Positions 12,701 through 21,975 of a DNA stretch of 64,000 bases are shown in pieces. The position numbers and the translations under genes are program-made. The notes below the pieces were generated by a model that did not search any database, was not told the DNA's origin, and saw nothing but the letters and a program-made list of their open reading frames with translations. Numbering within the stretch: position 1 is the first letter of the stretch; each line of letters starts with the position of its first letter. Where the stretch lies: NCBI GenBank assembly GCA_036245805.1, contig BTRK01000005.1:30795469-30859468 (forward strand), in the 5' to 3' direction. This DNA comes from Pristionchus mayeri (taxonomy: Eukaryota > Nematoda > Chromadorea > Rhabditida > Neodiplogasteridae).

Positions 12701-13052
12701 GTACAAAATTTTTCTATCTCTCGTTTCACAATGATGTCACGCTTTCTCTAACCGACGAGAGAGCATTGCGAAATGAGAGATCGATAAATTTTGAAAAGTC
12801 CAGTTAGGGATACAACAAATGCCCCTCTCTTTACTGTGTTTTTTCTCGACTGTGAGATGGAAGAGAGAGAATGCAGATTGAGGAGAGGCATTTCATGCCC
12901 AGCCATCCTACTTCCAGATCCACGAGCGTCCTCACGCACAGACTGAATCACCTCTGTACTGCTTCTCCATCTCGACGGGCACTGCCAACCCGACCAGTAC
13001 GATGACGGCCCAGTGTACGCGCCCCAGTGAGGAGCTACTCGAAGAGAAGTAA
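9780..13052 (+). CDS. F-box-like protein, multi-exon
   Basis: The likely start is ATG at 9780 (MSSKNAVKRK, exon 9780-9809). Exons follow near 9870-9922, 10062-10097, 10214-10381, 10699-10760, about 10790-10854, 11166-11281, about 11700-11826 and about 11950-12040, with a final exon of about 12880-13052 ending RPSEELLEEK and a stop. Exon 4 reads FPPELVDRIVANLDGTSRLL, the pattern of an F-box, which binds SKP1 in SCF ubiquitin ligases. Later exons (FFPSVTNLTIRNARM, ELKVENFAFEFTAESVALLE) resemble the C-terminal substrate-side domain of nematode F-box proteins. Two MITEs lie in its introns. The blocks at 10.7 and 12.5 kb are the least certain. Confidence 0.6.
10866..10972. mobile_element. hAT-type MITE, 107 bp, beside a splice donor
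   Basis: The ends TAGGGTTGGCAA and TTGCCAACTCTA are flanked by an exact 8-bp repeat TCGTATAC (10858-10865 and 10973-10980). The insertion begins about ten bases after the donor of the exon ending ATCTGCAAG, so the target duplication covers part of the 5' splice site region. Confidence 0.88.
11499..11654. mobile_element. MITE of the GGCACTTCTTCG family, copy 1
   Basis: The inverted ends GGCACTTCTTCGGTTTCTGG and complement enclose about 110 bp including a G tract. It sits in an intron of the F-box-like gene. The flanks AAACAAAC and AATAAAAC are a possible decayed 8-bp duplication. Related copies are at 23239, 51538 and 55101, with fragments at 11345-11395 and 43925-44040. Confidence 0.85.
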
Positions 13053-13406
13053 CACAAGGACCTCACTCAATGATAAAATCGAATTATCTGCTGACCATAA
13101 TTGCTCTTAGATCACTCAATAATGATAGCCCTATGCCAGTTCGTGTATGTACGCGAGCAACGACGAGAAGAACTAACAACCGTTATTTGCCCTATCGACC
13201 TATTTCCGGGGTTCTAGTGTTGGGACAAGTTGCGAATATCGGCCAATAGAGATTATTGTTTGTTTTTTCGTCGACGGTGTGCTGTCCACGGATTGCCAAT
13301 GGAATGGAATCCAATGGAAGAGCTGCAATGAATGAACAAGAACATTCCAATCTTGCTGATTATTCACTCACCTTCGAGAACGCTCCTTTTTCCCATAGAA
13401 AATCTC
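13053..13406. other. No gene seen
   Basis: This is the downstream flank of the F-box-like gene. I see no conserved reading frame, and an open frame starting at 13256 is only the unprocessed flank of the following hairpin. Confidence 0.5.
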
Positions 13407-13767
13407 GGGGGGGGGGGGGGGGTGACAACTGCACAACAAATCGCGATTCGCTTGCGGTTCGACGTAGCGATTGGGGAGTTGCTTCATTGCTACCAGTATA
13501 TGCTCCCCTACATTTGCATATATACATCTTGTTACCAGGCGAACATGAGTTTCACTGCAAATCTACGTATAGGGGGTCATGGAATGTGCATTTCCATGAC
13601 CCCCTATACGTTGAAACTCGTGATCGCCTGGTAACGAGTTATATATACACATGTAGGGGAGCACATACTGGTACCAATAAAGCAACTCCCCAATCGCTAC
13701 ATCGATCCGCAAGCGAACGGCGATTTGTTGTGCAGTTGTCCGTTGTGCAGTTGTCACCCCCCCCCCC
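13407..13767. mobile_element. Near-perfect palindromic MITE, 361 bp
   Basis: The element begins with about 15 G, then TGACAACTGCACAACAAATC, and ends with the complement and a C run. The two halves pair along almost their whole length around 13588. An exact 8-9 bp repeat AAAATCTC(G) flanks it (13399-13406 and 13768-13775), consistent with hAT or Mutator-type insertion. One end carries a local duplication of 'cgttgtgcagttgtc'. Confidence 0.88.
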
Positions 13768-14008
13768 AAAATCTCGAAAGAGGAGCCCTCTCTCTTCATT
13801 TCTCGTACTAATATTTCAATCTCACAAGGAATGGCCGCGGGGATAGGTTGGAGTTTCGGAATGAGACCCTGAGGGATCGAAAGGTACCCCGATAGGCAAC
13901 CGGAATCGACTCTTGCAAGCTGCTGAGGAGCCTCAGGGCATAAGAAATTTGATAATTCATATTTCATTGAGCCTTCGTAAAGCCTTCCACATCTACTAGC
14001 CATCAATC

Positions 14009-14080
14009 GTCGGTGGTGTAGTGGTAACAGTGGGATCTTGAAATCAAGAGGCTGAGGGTTCGTTCCCCCATGCCGTAACT
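14009..14080 (+). other. tRNA-like pol III module (left arm)
   Basis: It contains a good A box (TGGTGTAGTGG) and a B-box-like GGTTCGTTCCC with tRNA spacing. Between them is an anticodon-arm-like hairpin (TCTTGAAATCAAGA) resembling tRNA-Ser(UGA). The acceptor and T stems do not pair properly, so this is a tRNA-derived relic, not a working tRNA gene. An inverted copy is at 14344-14416. Confidence 0.55.
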
Positions 14081-14343
14081 ATTTTGCATCTCTTCGATAC
14101 TTTGTTTTTATGTTTTTAATGATAAAAAATCATTGCAACTGATGAATACGTTCGTGAATCGCACAATGTGGCAAGGCAACAATGTGGCGCGAGATGTTCA
14201 TAGATTTTTTCAAAATTTTCAAATTTTGTCTGTTTTTTATGCACAAGCCACCGTCAGATGATGACCTATGTGACTTCAATCAAAAAATACCCTTGAAAAG
14301 TATTGCGTTGTTATAAAAAAGTGTTTCGAAGAGAGGCAAAATA

Positions 14344-14416
14344 GTTACGGCATGGAGGAACGAACCCTCAGCCTCTTTATTTCAAGATCCCAATGTTACC
14401 AATACACCACCGACGA
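14344..14416 (-). other. tRNA-like pol III module (right arm)
   Basis: This is the inverted copy of the module at 14009-14080, with a few substitutions (for example 'tttatttcaag' in place of 'cttgatttcaag'). Its A and B boxes point towards the left copy, so transcription from the two would converge. Confidence 0.5.
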
Positions 14417-14423
14417 TTGATGG

Positions 14424-14757
14424 TAGGGTTCCGCAAGTGAAACAATTCTTTTTCGAGACTGTAATTAAATTATTGTCTCCCCTCAATCCTGTCTCTCGCG
14501 GAGACGTCTCTCGGTCAGAAAGGAGAGGGAGACAATTCGAGAGACGTCTCTTTTTCCATTGTTCGTGAATAACAATAGTCACAATTGAAATTTCGTCTCT
14601 CAAAATTTGAATGCAATAATATTATTCCATTATAATGGAGACCCAAACAAAACAATATTAAAATGAGGGAGACGTCTCTCGTCTCCAATAACAAATGGAG
14701 ACCATAATGGATCCTTTGTTCAATCGTCTCCACAATTGTCTCACTTGCGGAACACTA
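14424..14757. mobile_element. hAT-type MITE inside the foldback arm, 334 bp
   Basis: The ends are TAGGGTTCCGCAAGTGA and TCACTTGCGGAACACTA. The flanks ATTGATGG (14416-14423) and ATTGATGA (14758-14765) agree at 7 of 8 positions, and the undisturbed left arm of the host foldback has CCATCAAT at the same place. This dates the MITE after the foldback. The interior is rich in inverted GAGACGTCTC motifs. Confidence 0.87.
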
Positions 14758-15208
14758 ATTGATGACTAGGAGATGTGGAAGGCTTTACGAACGCTCAATG
14801 AAATATGAATTATCGATTTTCTCATGCCCTGAGGCTCCTCAGCAATTTTGAAGAGTCGATTCCGGATGCCTATCGGGGTACCTTTCGATCCCTCAGGGTC
14901 TCATTCCGAAACTCCAACCTATCCCCGCGGCCATTCCTTGTCAGTCAAACTAGAGAGCGGATGAAATCCACGTTTCCTCGATCTCTTCTTATTCTTTTCA
15001 TCCTTCTTTGGTGACGATCCCTTCGATTCCTTACTTTGATAATCCCATTCTGGCATATTCTCTGTTTGTAAAGTGCCTCAATGCTCAACTCTCACTTTGT
15101 GAATGCTTTTTTCATAAATATTTCGATAACATTATTTTGCGCTTTCGACCACTGAATTACTTCCAAACCCTTATCTTGTTCATGAACTCGCGCGAAAGAG
15201 ATCAAATA

Positions 15209-15576
15209 TTAAAGAAGGAGTGTCAGCAAAGTTAAATTTTTGACGCTGTCATAACCATGACCTAGACAATCATCCAACGATCATAGCGCGAGCTAAGAGG
15301 ATAGGCAAAGGTCAATAGCATAGCTCAGTGGTAAAGAAGTCGCCTTCGGAAGGTTGCGGGTTCGAATCCCACCAGTTTTTGAAAAATCTTCTAGATATTT
15401 GAATTCCCGCACGTCCCTTCCCTTCAAGCCCTCCTTGGCATTCTGCCAACTAATGATAACTCGGTCCAAAATAGAGATACGCACTTGAAATTTTCAGAAT
15501 CTCTTATGGTTGTACAAAGGTCGGTCATGGTTATGACAACGTCAAAATTTCAACTTTGCTGACAGTCCTTCTTTAA
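15209..15576. mobile_element. TIR element containing a tRNA-like unit
   Basis: The inverted ends run from TTAAAGAAGGAGTGTCAGC and pair for about 55 bp. Inside, at 15314-15376, lies a tRNA-like unit with A box TAGCTCAGTGG and a perfect B box GGTTCGAATCC. The putative anticodon loop TTCGGAA would give CGG (Pro). Stems outside the T arm are weak, so I do not call a functional tRNA. Confidence 0.65.
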
Positions 15577-15829
15577 AATGCCAACGCATCATATATTTTA
15601 CGATCAATCACTTTCTTGAGTTATAATTTCAGATGTGTCCGGTTCTTATCCACGGTGTTTATGCTTGTTTACATGCGATGCTTTCTCATGACCATATTTT
15701 TAACAAAAAGTGTACAATTCAGAAGAGGTTGGAGCGCCTATATTTGGATCCTTCGAGATTGAAAATACTTTAGAACTTCTCATTGATATCTTATAAATTT
15801 CATTGAGTGATGCTAATTTTTAAATTTGT

Positions 15830-16352
15830 CTCAAGATCAGAAAATATCTCGAAATTAGATCTTCGGAATTTATTCGGGAGAAAAAGCACACGATGAACGC
15901 TACAAAATAAAACATTTAAAAAGTCTAATTTGTTGCAAGAATGGTGTGGTAACAACGCATGAAGAGCAATGACGGAATTGATGTAATATTGCATATATCA
16001 ATGAGGGAAGTAGATGGATGCTAATTATCACTCGATTGATCCTTATAGTGATTCTCCTCAATCTCCTTTTCATCCATCGTTAGAATATCTGCATTTTCAG
16101 CCTTGTTTCCATCGAGTTCGAGCAATTCTCTTGCTTGCTCCTTGATCGAAAAATCTGCGAATCGATCGACGGCCCATTTGAGAATTTCCATTTGAGCAGC
16201 GTGACTTCCGAAATTCCCTCCCGATCTTGAATGAGTTTCCATTATTGATAATTTAACCCTTCCTATTGTTGTTCGATTTTCCACTATTAACATGTCATTT
16301 GATATCACCTGTATTGGATAAAACTTTGTACCAGATCCAAAGGAACCAAACT
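15830..16352 (-). pseudogene. 3' tail copy of the 54-59 kb gene family
   Basis: The minus strand encodes LKWAVDRFADFSIKEQARE and ends with KDQSSDN before a stop at 16021. This matches the last exon of the gene at 53991 and, more distantly, that at 59078. The same 3' flank (from 'ttcggaatttattcggga') recurs at about 38300-38420. Only the tail is present, the upstream frame does not continue into known exons, and part of the frame is shifted relative to the paralogue. Confidence 0.65.
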
Positions 16353-16394
16353 GGTCCTCATCGTTGACGTCGTCTCCTAAGCATTCTAAGGGAA

Positions 16395-16651
16395 CTCTGG
16401 TTTCTCCCAACCAGTTGCTGGGAACCCGCCAACAACTGGTCAGGGCACTGGTTACCAACTGGTCAAGGCACTGGCTAGCAACTGGTTAGCCTAAGCTCCG
16501 CCCATTCCAACTGGTTGGCCAGTTGTTAACCAGTTTGAGTGGGCGAAGCTTAGGTCTAACCAGTTGCTAACCAGTGCCCTTACCACTTGGTAACCAGTGC
16601 TATGACCAGTTGTTGGCGGGTTCCCCAGCAACTGGTTGGGCGAAACCAGAG
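16395..16651. mobile_element. Palindromic MITE of the AACCAGTTGCTGG family, copy 1
   Basis: The ends are CTCTGGTTTCTCCCAACCAG and complement. The interior is built of repeated inverted 'aactggt/accagtt' units, giving a long imperfect hairpin. A second copy is at 26228-26473. No target duplication is certain. Confidence 0.8.
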
Positions 16652-16664
16652 AAGGCCAATGGTA

Positions 16665-17905
16665 TTAGGGTGTCCGGAAAGTTCGTTCATGCCTTTGTAA
16701 AAACTCAGTTTGTGATCGAATTTCGCAATCACGCAATGTTATTTGTCAACAAAGTATTGCATCATCCTGACGCTAAGTGGTGAGAAGATTGAATCAATCG
16801 CTTAGTTTCTACATCGATTTTCGTGATGGAGACTCACCTTTACCTCCGCGCAGTCTTGCTACATTATCACCGCCTTGGCCAGTCGGTGAGACAGGCCCAT
16901 TCAGCCCTTGCCCAATCTGAAGGTAACGATGCCCCCTCCCTTCGTTTCTGCCAGAAGTGGTTCTCTCGCTTCAAGAACGGAGACTATAGTCTCGAAGATC
17001 ATCCCCGTTCTGGACGCCCTCCGACCCTCGATCAGTCTCTTGTCCTCAGCACTCTGAAGAGGAAGCCCAAAGCCAGTGTGCGCGATTTGAAGAGAGAGAC
17101 TGGCACTCCTAAATCGACGGTGTCCGATATCCTTCATCGAGTGGGAAAGAAGCCCAAGCTCCCACAAGTGGTTCCCCATGATCTCTCTCCGGCACAACTG
17201 AAAAGCCGTGTCGAGATCTGTCATGAATTGCTCCATCGCAGATCAAATCTTGGATGGGTTAATTCAATTGTCGCCGCAGATGAGAAGTGGATCGCCTACG
17301 ATAACCCTGAGAGGAAACTACAGTGGGTCGATGCGGATAAGAAGCCCAAGCCCGTCCCGAAGAAGGAAGAGCATGGAAAGAAGGAACTCCTCTGCTTTTA
17401 CTTCTCCGTGCTCGGTCCGATCTACTGGGAGATCCTGTCCACTGGCACCAACATCACTGCCGACCTATTCTCCAACCAACTGGAAGAAGTCGCCCGTAGA
17501 ACCCCTCCCAGTCTCGTGAGCGAGGGCAAAATCCTTCTTTTGATGGACAATGCTCGCCCTCATCGCGCGAAATTGACTCAGAAGAAAATGGACGAGCTGG
17601 ATATCGAGAGGATTCCCCATCCACCGTATTCCCCGGACCTCTCTCCTTGTGACTTCCACTGTTTCCGCTCTCTCTCTGACTTCTGCAAGGGGAAGAAATT
17701 CAAAAATCGAGATCAAGTTGTGAGGGCTTTCGTGGAATGGATGATCTCGAGGACTCCCGATTTCTGGGAGAGAGGAATCGCTACTCTGCCCGATCGCTGG
17801 AAGGAAGTGAGGGGAAACATGGGAGCATACATTGATCACTGAGAATTGTAAAGTATTGAATAAAAAATAAAAACAAAAAATGAGCGAACTTTCCGGACAC
17901 CCTAA
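16665..17905 (+). mobile_element. Complete mariner transposon
   Basis: The 1,241 bp element has ends TTAGGGTGTCCGGAAAGTTCG and an inverted match at the right (21 of 21 bases, then close similarity). TA dinucleotides flank it at 16663-16664 and 17906-17907. It carries one uninterrupted transposase frame, so it may be recently active. It lies 13 bp from the end of an unrelated MITE. Confidence 0.95.
16826..17842 (+). CDS. Mariner transposase, 338 aa, intact
   Basis: This DNA-binding and cut-and-paste enzyme acts on the terminal repeats of the mariner that carries it. The N-terminal ~110 residues hold two helix-turn-helix-like regions (RFCQKWFSRFKNGD, TGTPKSTVSDILHRVG). The catalytic triad is visible as D152 in ADEKWIAYDN, D241 in MDNARPH and D276 in YSPDLSPCDFH. 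The spacing of 34 residues between the last two is the D,D34D signature of mariners. VVPHDLSP matches the mariner WVPHELT-like motif. Length is normal for the family (about 340-350). I chose ATG 16826 because the preceding in-frame codon is GTG. An AATAAA-like signal follows at about 17859. Confidence 0.96.
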   Translation: METHLYLRAVLLHYHRLGQSVRQAHSALAQSEGNDAPSLRFCQKWFSRFKNGDYSLEDHPRSGRPPTLDQSLVLSTLKRKPKASVRDLKRETGTPKSTVSDILHRVGKKPKLPQVVPHDLSPAQLKSRVEICHELLHRRSNLGWVNSIVAADEKWIAYDNPERKLQWVDADKKPKPVPKKEEHGKKELLCFYFSVLGPIYWEILSTGTNITADLFSNQLEEVARRTPPSLVSEGKILLLMDNARPHRAKLTQKKMDELDIERIPHPPYSPDLSPCDFHCFRSLSDFCKGKKFKNRDQVVRAFVEWMISRTPDFWERGIATLPDRWKEVRGNMGAYIDH

Positions 17906-18279
17906 TAAATATCGAACTGATATCGCTCAGAATCTCACAAAAAAAATCATAAAAAGTCGAATCAAATCAATTCTCTCTGCGAGATTCAGTGCGCTATCAG
18001 GTCGATAATTACCATTGACCTTAATACAGTCCCCTATACATAGACGAACTGGCATAGTGCTATCATTATTGGGTGATCATAGAGCAATTATGGTCTAATA
18101 AGGGAAATGGCAAAATTTCGAAAATTGACGTTTTCTAATTAAAGTGCTCCCATTTCTCTACAATTGACTTAGAATACTAAAGAGGCCACGGTTGAGCTAC
18201 ACTCACCGAGTACTACACATTTACATGAACTCAATTCCGTTTTCAAAATCTGCGGAATGTGTCTTTGAAAAAATCGATC

Positions 18280-18518
18280 TTTTGATCTTGAAACGTAAGA
18301 AGTTTCTAATGACTTGGCCAGAAAAACTTCTGTGGCTCAGTGGGGCTGCTGCAGTGGTGATGCCCGTTCAAAGTGGGTTCGAACCCCTGCGGCTTCAAAT
18401 CTCTTTTGCTCCTTTTTCGTCCTACTCTATCAATGCCAAAGTATGAAAAAAAAATTTAAAAACATTTTATTGAAACCTATTCTCAAATCAATCGACCTGG
18501 GAAGAAATAATGTTTCAT
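18280..18518 (+). mobile_element. tRNA-derived SINE-like insertion
   Basis: The foldback's other arm lacks these ~240 bp, which defines the insertion. It contains A box TGGCTCAGTGG and B box GGGTTCGAACCCC at 18331-18395, followed by an A-rich stretch (about 18447-18460). The anticodon region does not fold into a normal arm. Exact ends and target duplication are not clear. Confidence 0.65.
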
Positions 18519-20005
18519 GATACCCCCATATGAGTGACTATCTGAGAGAACTTAGCAGAGGTCGTACAGTGAAAAATAAAGTCTCGATTTTAAGATGTCC
18601 TTAGGGGTAACAATTCACGTAGAGTTCGAAAATCGGCCTTAGAAAGCCGTATCTCTGACCCCTAATTTCGTGTGATGAGCTGAATTTGGGCGGTCATTTT
18701 TTGAAAGTCGAGAAGGGTGCTTCCAAAACCCACAAACATATACTAATTCTGAAATATCTTGACGAAAGAAGTGTTTTTGCCGTTGGAGGTGAAAATTTGA
18801 CTACCTTTCGAAAAATTTTTTTACCCATTTGATAACTCAAAACTGTCGTCCTGAAAATTTTTTCAGGGGATGTAGTTTTTTAACTAAGTGGATTAGATTC
18901 TACGCTAAAAGTTACCCCTAGGGCCATTTTTTCGTCAAAAAAACCGTCGTGGAATGAGGTCTGCTGAATCGCGGAAAACTCCATGTTTTCATTTTTACCC
19001 AAAAGTCTGTGTTTTTCAGCCGATCCATTGTGAATTCTATTCAAGTATAATCAATTTATAACAACACTAGGATAGGGTAAAAATAAAATACATAAACTAT
19101 TGACATTAGATCGATTTCAAAAAAAGCAAATCTCTTCACCTCGATTAGTCCCATGTTTAGGCACATTCAACTTTCCATTTTCGGTGCACATCCCCAATTT
19201 TCTTGGACGATTTAGTAGTAGGCGAAATTGTGTGCAAGAAAATATTGAACAATTGTTCATTAGAAAGTTGGAAGATAACTAAATTTTCGCTCGAAAATGC
19301 GGCAATAAGGGGTTCCGATAAAAACAAAATAAGAAAGTGAGCATAACTCAGTGATAAACGGTGACAATTCATAAGTATACAACTATTACAGGCCAAATAA
19401 CTTTATTTCAATGAATTATTTTTTATCGGAACCCCTCATTGCCGCATTTTCGAGCGAAAATTTTCCTAACTTCCGACTTGGTTATAACCCAGTATTCAAT
19501 ATTTTCTTGCACATAATTTCGCATACTACTTAAAGGTCAAAGAGAATTGGGGATATTTACCGAAAGTGGAAAGTTGAATGCGCCTAAACATGGGACTAAT
19601 CGAGGTGAAGAGATTCGATTTTTTTGAAATCGAGATAATGTCAATAGTTTATGTATTTTATTTTTGCACTATCCTAGTGTTGTTATAAAATTATTATAGT
19701 TGAAAAAGAATTCACAATTCACAATGGATCGACTGAAAAACACAATTTGGGCAAAAATGAAAACATGGAGTATTCCGCGATTCAGCAGACCTCATTCCAC
19801 GACGGTTTTTTTGACGAAAAAATGGCCCAAGGGGTAACTTTTAGCGTAGAATCTAATGCACTTAGTTAAAAAAACTACATCCCCCGAAAAAAATTTCAGA
19901 ACGACAGTTTTGAGATATCAAATGGGTTAAAATTTTTTCGAAAGGTTGTCAGATTTTCACCTTCAACGGCAAAAACACTTCTTTCGTCAAGATATTTCAG
20001 AATTA

Positions 20006-21271
20006 TTAGGTTGTAACATAAGTTTTGTCGCATTTCGGAGGTTCACAATATTTCCATGAAGGATACTTCTCAAACATTATCAATGCCTGACCTCCTAGTA
20101 TATGTTTGGGGTGTTCATGCACATTCAAACCATAGGGTAGAGCTGAACTGCGCACGCTGGCTATGCGAAAAATATTAATATGAACTGATTTAAATTTGGT
20201 GCAGATTTTTTTAATTCGTTTGATCAGGTGCTAGTTCGCAGAGATGAATAATGAACCAAACTTCTACAGCATGGTGATATACCCCGTCAATGCTCTTTCA
20301 AAATATACGCCAGATATGGTGCTATGTTGAGCGGAATCAAAGATATACTTCACTGAGTGTAAGGTTAGCCGCTGATTCGTAGCCAACTTGACCAACTCTT
20401 CTGAATCCAGAATTGCAACAACAGTGACTAACATAAGTGCGTTCCAATTACCACTCATGGAGGTATAATTTATCATTAAACAAGTGAGAGAAAGAACACT
20501 CCACTTGTGGGAAATTTGAATTTTTATTAATTCAATTCGCGCACAATTTTACCAAAATATGCAAGTTTAGGTGTTTCGAATTAAAGATTGTCATTCAAAA
20601 GCTATTTATTTCCAAACTTATCCCAAGTAGATACTAGTAAGGGAAGGTTTTATGGTTAGGATGGACACAACAAATCAGATATTGAACATGTGTGCGAGGT
20701 AGGAATATGAACAAAGTGCCGATTTCATTAGTTTAATTTACATACCATCTTTCTGAATGGAGCCACTTATCTCAACAGAACCCAATCTACCCCAAACTTT
20801 GTCTGCATACTGACCACTTTGGGTGAACTATATTCCACCACTATTTGGATCTGGATATCTATTGAGAAGAAAATTCGGCTTGCGAAAGTTTTCGCGACCG
20901 TCACCAACCATCCACATTATACAAACTCGTCTACATTTCTAGAACGATTTTCGTTTGTCATTATCCGTGAGTGGTTCAAAATTATGCACATATGTAGTAC
21001 TTTACGCAAATCACACAAAATCGGCATAATTTATCCTTTTCAAGAAGAGCTGATGCGTGAAAATGATTTGTAATCCTTATCTCAGTACAACTTTGTCTGA
21101 CTAATGTGCCTCCTCAACTGCCTTGTCAGGACTGAAGTAAAGCGCGTAAGAAAGAGTACGAAGGCCCTCACTGATGATGAATAACGAAATTGAGATTAAA
21201 TTAATTCGAAGAATTTCTGAGGTTAAAATGCATAAGAGATTGGACGCGACAAAACTTATGTTACAACCTGA
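20006..21271. mobile_element. Mariner-like element, 1,266 bp, no intact transposase
   Basis: The ends TTAGGTTGTAACATAAG and CTTATGTTACAACCTGA are inverted repeats flanked by TA. The opposite foldback arm shows the uninterrupted site with a single TA. Length equals that of a full mariner, but I find no DDE motifs in any frame, so it is decayed or non-autonomous. Related ends occur at 55894-57158 and 63954. Confidence 0.82.
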
Positions 21272-21975
21272 TAGTATATGTTTGTGGGCTTTGGAAGCAC
21301 CGTTCTCGACTTTCAAAAAAATACAGCACAAATTCAGCGCGTCACACGAAATTAGGGGTCAGAGAAACGGCTTACTAAGGTCGATTTTCGAACTCTACGT
21401 GAAAAGTTACCCCTAGGGGCATCTTAAAATCAACACTTTATTTTTCACTGTACGGCTCATAGGTAGATTTGCTCAGTTCTCTCAGATAGTCACTCATATG
21501 TACCATAGGTAAATATCGATTTTTTCAACGACCTATTCCGCAGATCTTGAATACAGATCTGAAATCAGCGTAGTCGATTTAGTATACTCTCAAATTATAG
21601 TGAAGATCGGAATATGTGTGCTCAGACCAATCCCATGTTAGAAAAAATTCGATTTTTGGTCTAGTGCCAAGCATATGTTTACTGAATCAAAAAGTATCTC
21701 TTATGATTTACTGAAAAGTAATATTAAATTCTCAATTAGAAAGAATCAAAAGATTGTCATCATTTGCATAGATACGCTCTCTCTTTCCCTCTCCCATTCA
21801 TTTTCACCTCCTCCCTCCATTCCGAGTGGTTTCTCCCCCGTTTCTTCTCCCTCCTTTGCTCCCTGGTCTCACATGGATGCACCTCATCTGCACACAAGGG
21901 ATCACAACCACGAAAGGGTTTGCGTTTGTATAATCTTTGATCATTGATCTTTCCCAATATTGTATCTTTGTCCAG

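Larger units (their letters stand above)
13825..14940. mobile_element. Foldback element with tRNA-like arms
   Basis: The left arm 13825-14080 (from CAAGGAATGGCCGCGG) is repeated inverted at 14344-14940. The right arm is longer only because a 334-bp MITE sits in it. Each arm ends towards the centre with a tRNA-like module. The 260 bp loop is AT-rich and non-coding. No transposase gene is present. Confidence 0.85.
18120..21600. mobile_element. Large foldback, about 3.5 kb with later insertions
   Basis: The left arm, about 18120-19400, pairs with about 19420-20005 plus 21272-21600 read inverted (examples: 'gagtgactatctgagagaactta' versus complement near 21470, and 'ggaaccccttattgccg' in both inner arms). 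The symmetry centre is near 19405. The left arm contains a tRNA-derived insertion and the right arm a mariner-like element, both absent from the partner arm. No transposase is recognisable. Confidence 0.8.

Noticed and set aside
13256..13846. 196-aa plus-strand open frame
   Set aside because: It runs through a palindromic MITE and its G/C tracts. The mirrored frame on the other strand is equally long, so it is an artefact of the hairpin.
14009..14080. Functional tRNA-Ser gene
   Set aside because: The A and B boxes are present, but acceptor and T stems do not pair and it is part of a foldback arm.
15314..15376. Functional tRNA-Pro(CGG) gene
   Set aside because: The B box is perfect, but the D and acceptor stems fail, and it lies inside a TIR element.
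16826..17842. A shadow gene on the minus strand of the mariner transposase
   Set aside because: Its frames mirror the conserved transposase and have no family features.
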